From the NCBI GenBank assembly GCA_928212115.1, contig CAKMRJ010005523.1, forward strand, positions 109,839,332-109,903,331: 64,000 nt of DNA, in the 5' to 3' direction. The stretch is from Lactuca virosa (lineage: Eukaryota; Streptophyta; Magnoliopsida; Asterales; Asteraceae). Position 1 is the first letter of the stretch; each line of letters begins with the position of its first letter. A program made the translations under genes and the position numbers. This document shows, one piece after another, positions 60,720 through 64,000 of this stretch. Under the pieces are notes generated by a model. The model saw only the letters and a program-made list of their open reading frames with translations, searched no databases and had not been told where the DNA came from.

Positions 60720-62110
60720 CCTTTTTATTTGGTGCCACCAAAATAAAATTCACATGGTTCAAACACCGACACGTAACTTGCCTATTGAACGGCGCCATTA
60801 AAACATCAGGAGTTGATTCACAAATCGCACCGTCTCATGTTCCATGCATCGTATCGATTATCAACGTGTGGTATGGCTATAGAGAAGGACATCCACCATA
60901 AATCTCCTTTATTTTCTACCGATTCAAGAAACTTCCCACTACTTTTTCTCCTAAATTGGAAAAAGTGGTCTATGACTGTCGTGAATTTTGATCGACAACA
61001 ATAGAGACCATTAATTCTTCTCTTCTCCTTCGTGTCCTAAAGGAAAGCAGACCAACATAACCCATAAACAGATGGTGTACACACAAACATACCTATGCAG
61101 CGACACTGTTTAATCTAGGGTTTTCGAAAAGGGGATTATAATCCACAATCTCGATTTTTCTCTATTGTCTCCATCTACTTTCTTTTATTCTTCTCATGCC
61201 ACTACTTCCTCTTCAATTCCACCGGGTGCCCCATCGTTCCTTCTCTGCAAAAAAAATTGAAGAACATTGCTGTTTGGATTCTTTGGTTTCTTTCTATAAC
61301 TTCGCAACATCCAAATAATTCACCATTTACCTCTTCCACTTCCGGATTGATTGATCTTCCTGGATTCTTCAAAAGAGGTTAGACTTAGTTTGCGTTTCAC
61401 TTCAATTATATCTTCTCGCTGTAGTGCTTCATGTTAACTTCTTGCGTATAATAGAAATTCGCACCTATAAAATGTTAGATTCTTTAAATTTTATATATCC
61501 ATCGATATACATATAAGTTTAGAAGATATGTAGTATGGTCCAATTAAAAATTTGGACCAATATAAATCAATCCTCAGAATACAATAAACCGCAAATGACA
61601 AGGAAGTTGGTTTCGATGATGATATTCTTAACATATATGTAATTATTGAATTTTAAGGAAAATAAATAAAACTTTGAACTTTTTTCCACACTAATTTCAT
61701 CATCCAATGTAAAGAAAACTGTAAAATACGGAAATGACTATTGGTCATGACATGAAAGAATGAGAAAAATATTTAGGGCATAGAATTGTCGTTATAAACT
61801 TGAACCGGGAAGAAATCCAAGCACTGGATTAAACCTAACAAATAATAAAACTTGAAATCAATTGTTCTTGAAGAACGGAATCCGCGGATGAATGGAGAAG
61901 CGTGGACGATAATAGTGGTCAAATGGGCAGTTTGTAAATTCTTTTTAACATTTGCTTATGTTCGAAGATTTTGTTAACCACCGTTTAGGCATGTTTCAGT
62001 TATTTCTTCTTTTTATTAAGCATTGTTTACACTTCAAGAATTTGTCCAATGATTGTGTGCCTCCATGACCTCCACCATCACTCACGTCTGCACAAGGTAA
62101 TACATTCATT
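60720..62110 (+). other. Possible transcribed leader region, unassigned
   Basis: 61041-61378 is less AT-rich, contains a ctagggtttt motif and a pyrimidine-rich tract, and ends in a donor-like aaaagag|gttag. A second donor-like caag|gtaata is at about 62096. It could be the 5' end of a gene or non-coding RNA, but no protein is recognisable. Confidence 0.2.
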
Positions 62111-64000
62111 CAATATCATAATATTCAGATTGCTAAAAAATGGTTATTTGTAAGAAGGATTTTGAGGCGACTCTGGTACCTTGATGTTAGCCTTTAGGCC
62201 ATGTAAGAAACTACTATATGTTCAAATATCTTTCGTTGATCAGTCTATTATTGCATGTTGCTTTTGGGGATTCGGTTTCGTTCCTTGATTCCTTCCTGTT
62301 GCAATTTATTATTTTGATCAATAAATGTTACTTGTTTGTAGAGTATATAGACATAGAGTTTGTTGAAAAAATCAAAATTATTAATATCAAAAGATCTTAA
62401 AAGTTGTGTAGGTAGCCATGGCATGGACATCATGTTTCCAGTGCATTACACATAATTTATTTACCAAAAAAGTTATGTTACATTTATATCTACTTATTAT
62501 ATTTTATTGAAATTTTATTAGAATCCACTAATAATCCTATTTTAGATACCTTTTAAGTTTATTAATCTATAAGGAAGTAAAGTTGTTCCAACTCCATAGT
62601 TTTTACCTATGATCAATGAGGTGAATTTTTTATTTTATTAATTTTTATTTATCTAATTTAAGTTTAAGTTCTTTATATAAAATTGGGACTGTATGGCAGG
62701 TAATTAAAACCCATGTCGAGGTTACCACTTATATTAAAGGTGCAATTTACAGCAAAAAAGATTAGAAGGGGAACACACTTTTTGGCTTTTTTAAATGCAC
62801 GAATGCAACCTACTTTAATATGGAAATTAGTTACACTTTGACCATTTAAACTTATTTGTAGATACAAAACAATTTTCATTGCTGTGATGGAGGAGATTTT
62901 CAAAGTACAAAACCTTGATAAGTAAGGAACTAGAAGTACAATGCTATATTCAGGAGAGAGTTTCCAATCTCTCAATTTTCTTCTTGAAACATTGGGTATG
63001 AGTTAATTGCTAATAATTTTATTTAAATATCTCATCTTAATTAAATTGTGGTTTTAATAATTTGTTGTCATAAGTGGAAAAAAGCTAAGCAATAGTTACG
63101 ATGTGGCTCCAATTGTATTAATTTACACTTCAACAAACTTTATTAATCAATAGATACTCTGAAAATTTCAACAGTAACTAAGAAAATCCAACTTCGAATA
63201 ACTAAAATCAACCAAAAAGTAAAATGAGAATCTATCATCAACATTTTACGTAGCTCAGTTTTTTTTTATTAAAGATCATATTTACTTTTAAAGAGAGACT
63301 AAATTTTATTGCAAATAGAAAGGCTGAATTGGTTGAAAATAAGCCAGATTTATCAGGTATTACCTTGTTTTTGGGATGTTCTACATTTTGAGCTCTCTCA
63401 ATGTTTTTAAGAGAGAAAGTTAGTGGAAAATGGCAATGTCAGTAATCTTTTGCCATTAGTTTATGTACTCTATGTTTTACCTATAATAGCAATATATAAT
63501 TATTGTTTATGATAATAGCTATATGTAACCTACATTAGCTCTTTGTTTTGATGCTCCAGTTGTAACTTTATTATGATGCTTTTTACCAAGCCCATTGTTA
63601 TGCAGCTCCAATTTTATCCTTATTGGAAGCTTTTTAACATTTTTATTCTGGATGACTGATTTTATTTTTCGAAGCTTTTGAGACTTTTAATGAACTACTT
63701 GCTATCTGATAATGCTATTGTATGACAAGAATATCAATATTTTGAATTTAAATCTAACTTTCTTGTCCTAATCAAGAATCCAACTCAAATACACAAGGAA
63801 CAACAAGAGAAAATTATTCAAGCACAAAAAGGTTTATGTTATGGCATCTTACTTCATCTTTTCTTATTAAGGCAATGTACTGTTAAAAATCTATCTAATT
63901 GTAACATTGTATTTTCAACCGTACCCAATTAAAGCTAAAAAATCAACATTTGATGTTATGATAAGGATGTTTTCAAAAATATACTAAACCAAAATAACAT
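62111..64000. other. AT-rich intergenic DNA, nothing recognised
   Basis: No open frame matches a family I know, on either strand. I see no RNA gene or terminal repeats. Confidence 0.45.

Noticed and set aside
62673..62975. A 100-residue frame on the minus strand
   Set aside because: No resemblance to a known protein and no splice or promoter context. Frames of this length are expected by chance in AT-rich DNA of this extent.

Overview
This is plant nuclear DNA from a eudicot. The evidence is spliceosomal introns in the one host gene, plant Ty1/copia and Ty3/gypsy LTR retrotransposons primed by initiator tRNA-Met (TGGTATCAGAGC), plant-type Helitron ends and long (TA)n tracts. The dense ACTCGNCGAGT motif makes me suspect lettuce or a close relative (Lactuca, Asteraceae). 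That is recollection and I could not check it. One intact-looking host gene is present; almost everything else is nested transposable elements.

Layout. 1-7337: a minus-strand, gag-only copia-type element (B) inserted into a plus-strand relative (A), of which only the 3' end (7343-8678) is visible. 9231-10800: a minus-strand Helitron (H1). 10954-11569: a MITE. 12806-16194: an eight-exon gene for a 787-residue PHD-finger/GNAT acetyltransferase of the IDM1/ROS4-like family. From about 16630 a Helitron related to H1 (H2) begins, in opposite orientation. It is split by a second Helitron (H3, 16778-58925), and H3 carries a deep nest.

The nest, outermost first: H3 contains gypsy element G1 (starts 18242, ends 56820, TSD taagg). 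The 3' LTR of G1 contains copia element C (25790-55892, TSD atcct/atact). The reverse transcriptase of C contains gypsy element G2 (33524-53330, TSD gtttc). G2 is not a simple insertion: it is an array of five LTRs and three internal regions, with a run of 13 N between LTR3 and LTR4. C also has a hAT-type MITE in gag. In addition, a 1.9-kb copy of its own right-hand boundary (3' LTR of C, end of the G1 LTR, and H3 flank) lies in the middle of its pol gene at 31067-32954.

None of the retroelements looks coding-competent. B has only a gag-like gene. G1 keeps only a gag fragment, and its primer site and gag resemble those of G2, so a G2-like element may once have mobilised it. C and G2 have the full domain order but carry stops and frameshifts. 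The right-hand G2 unit is the best preserved, with an unbroken integrase-chromodomain segment. The left-hand G2 units are broken mostly by single-base indels. Together with the N run this points to unpolished or mis-joined assembly, so copy number here should not be trusted.

The least explained signal is a set of short palindromic motifs. ACTCGNCGAGT is arrayed in the G2 LTRs and also lies 70-160 bases after the primer site in the unrelated copia elements B and C. G1 carries arrays of a different palindrome, GTACGC-n-GCGTAC, at matching LTR positions, and its two LTRs differ by whole palindrome units. 59009-64000 is AT-rich sequence in which I recognise no gene.
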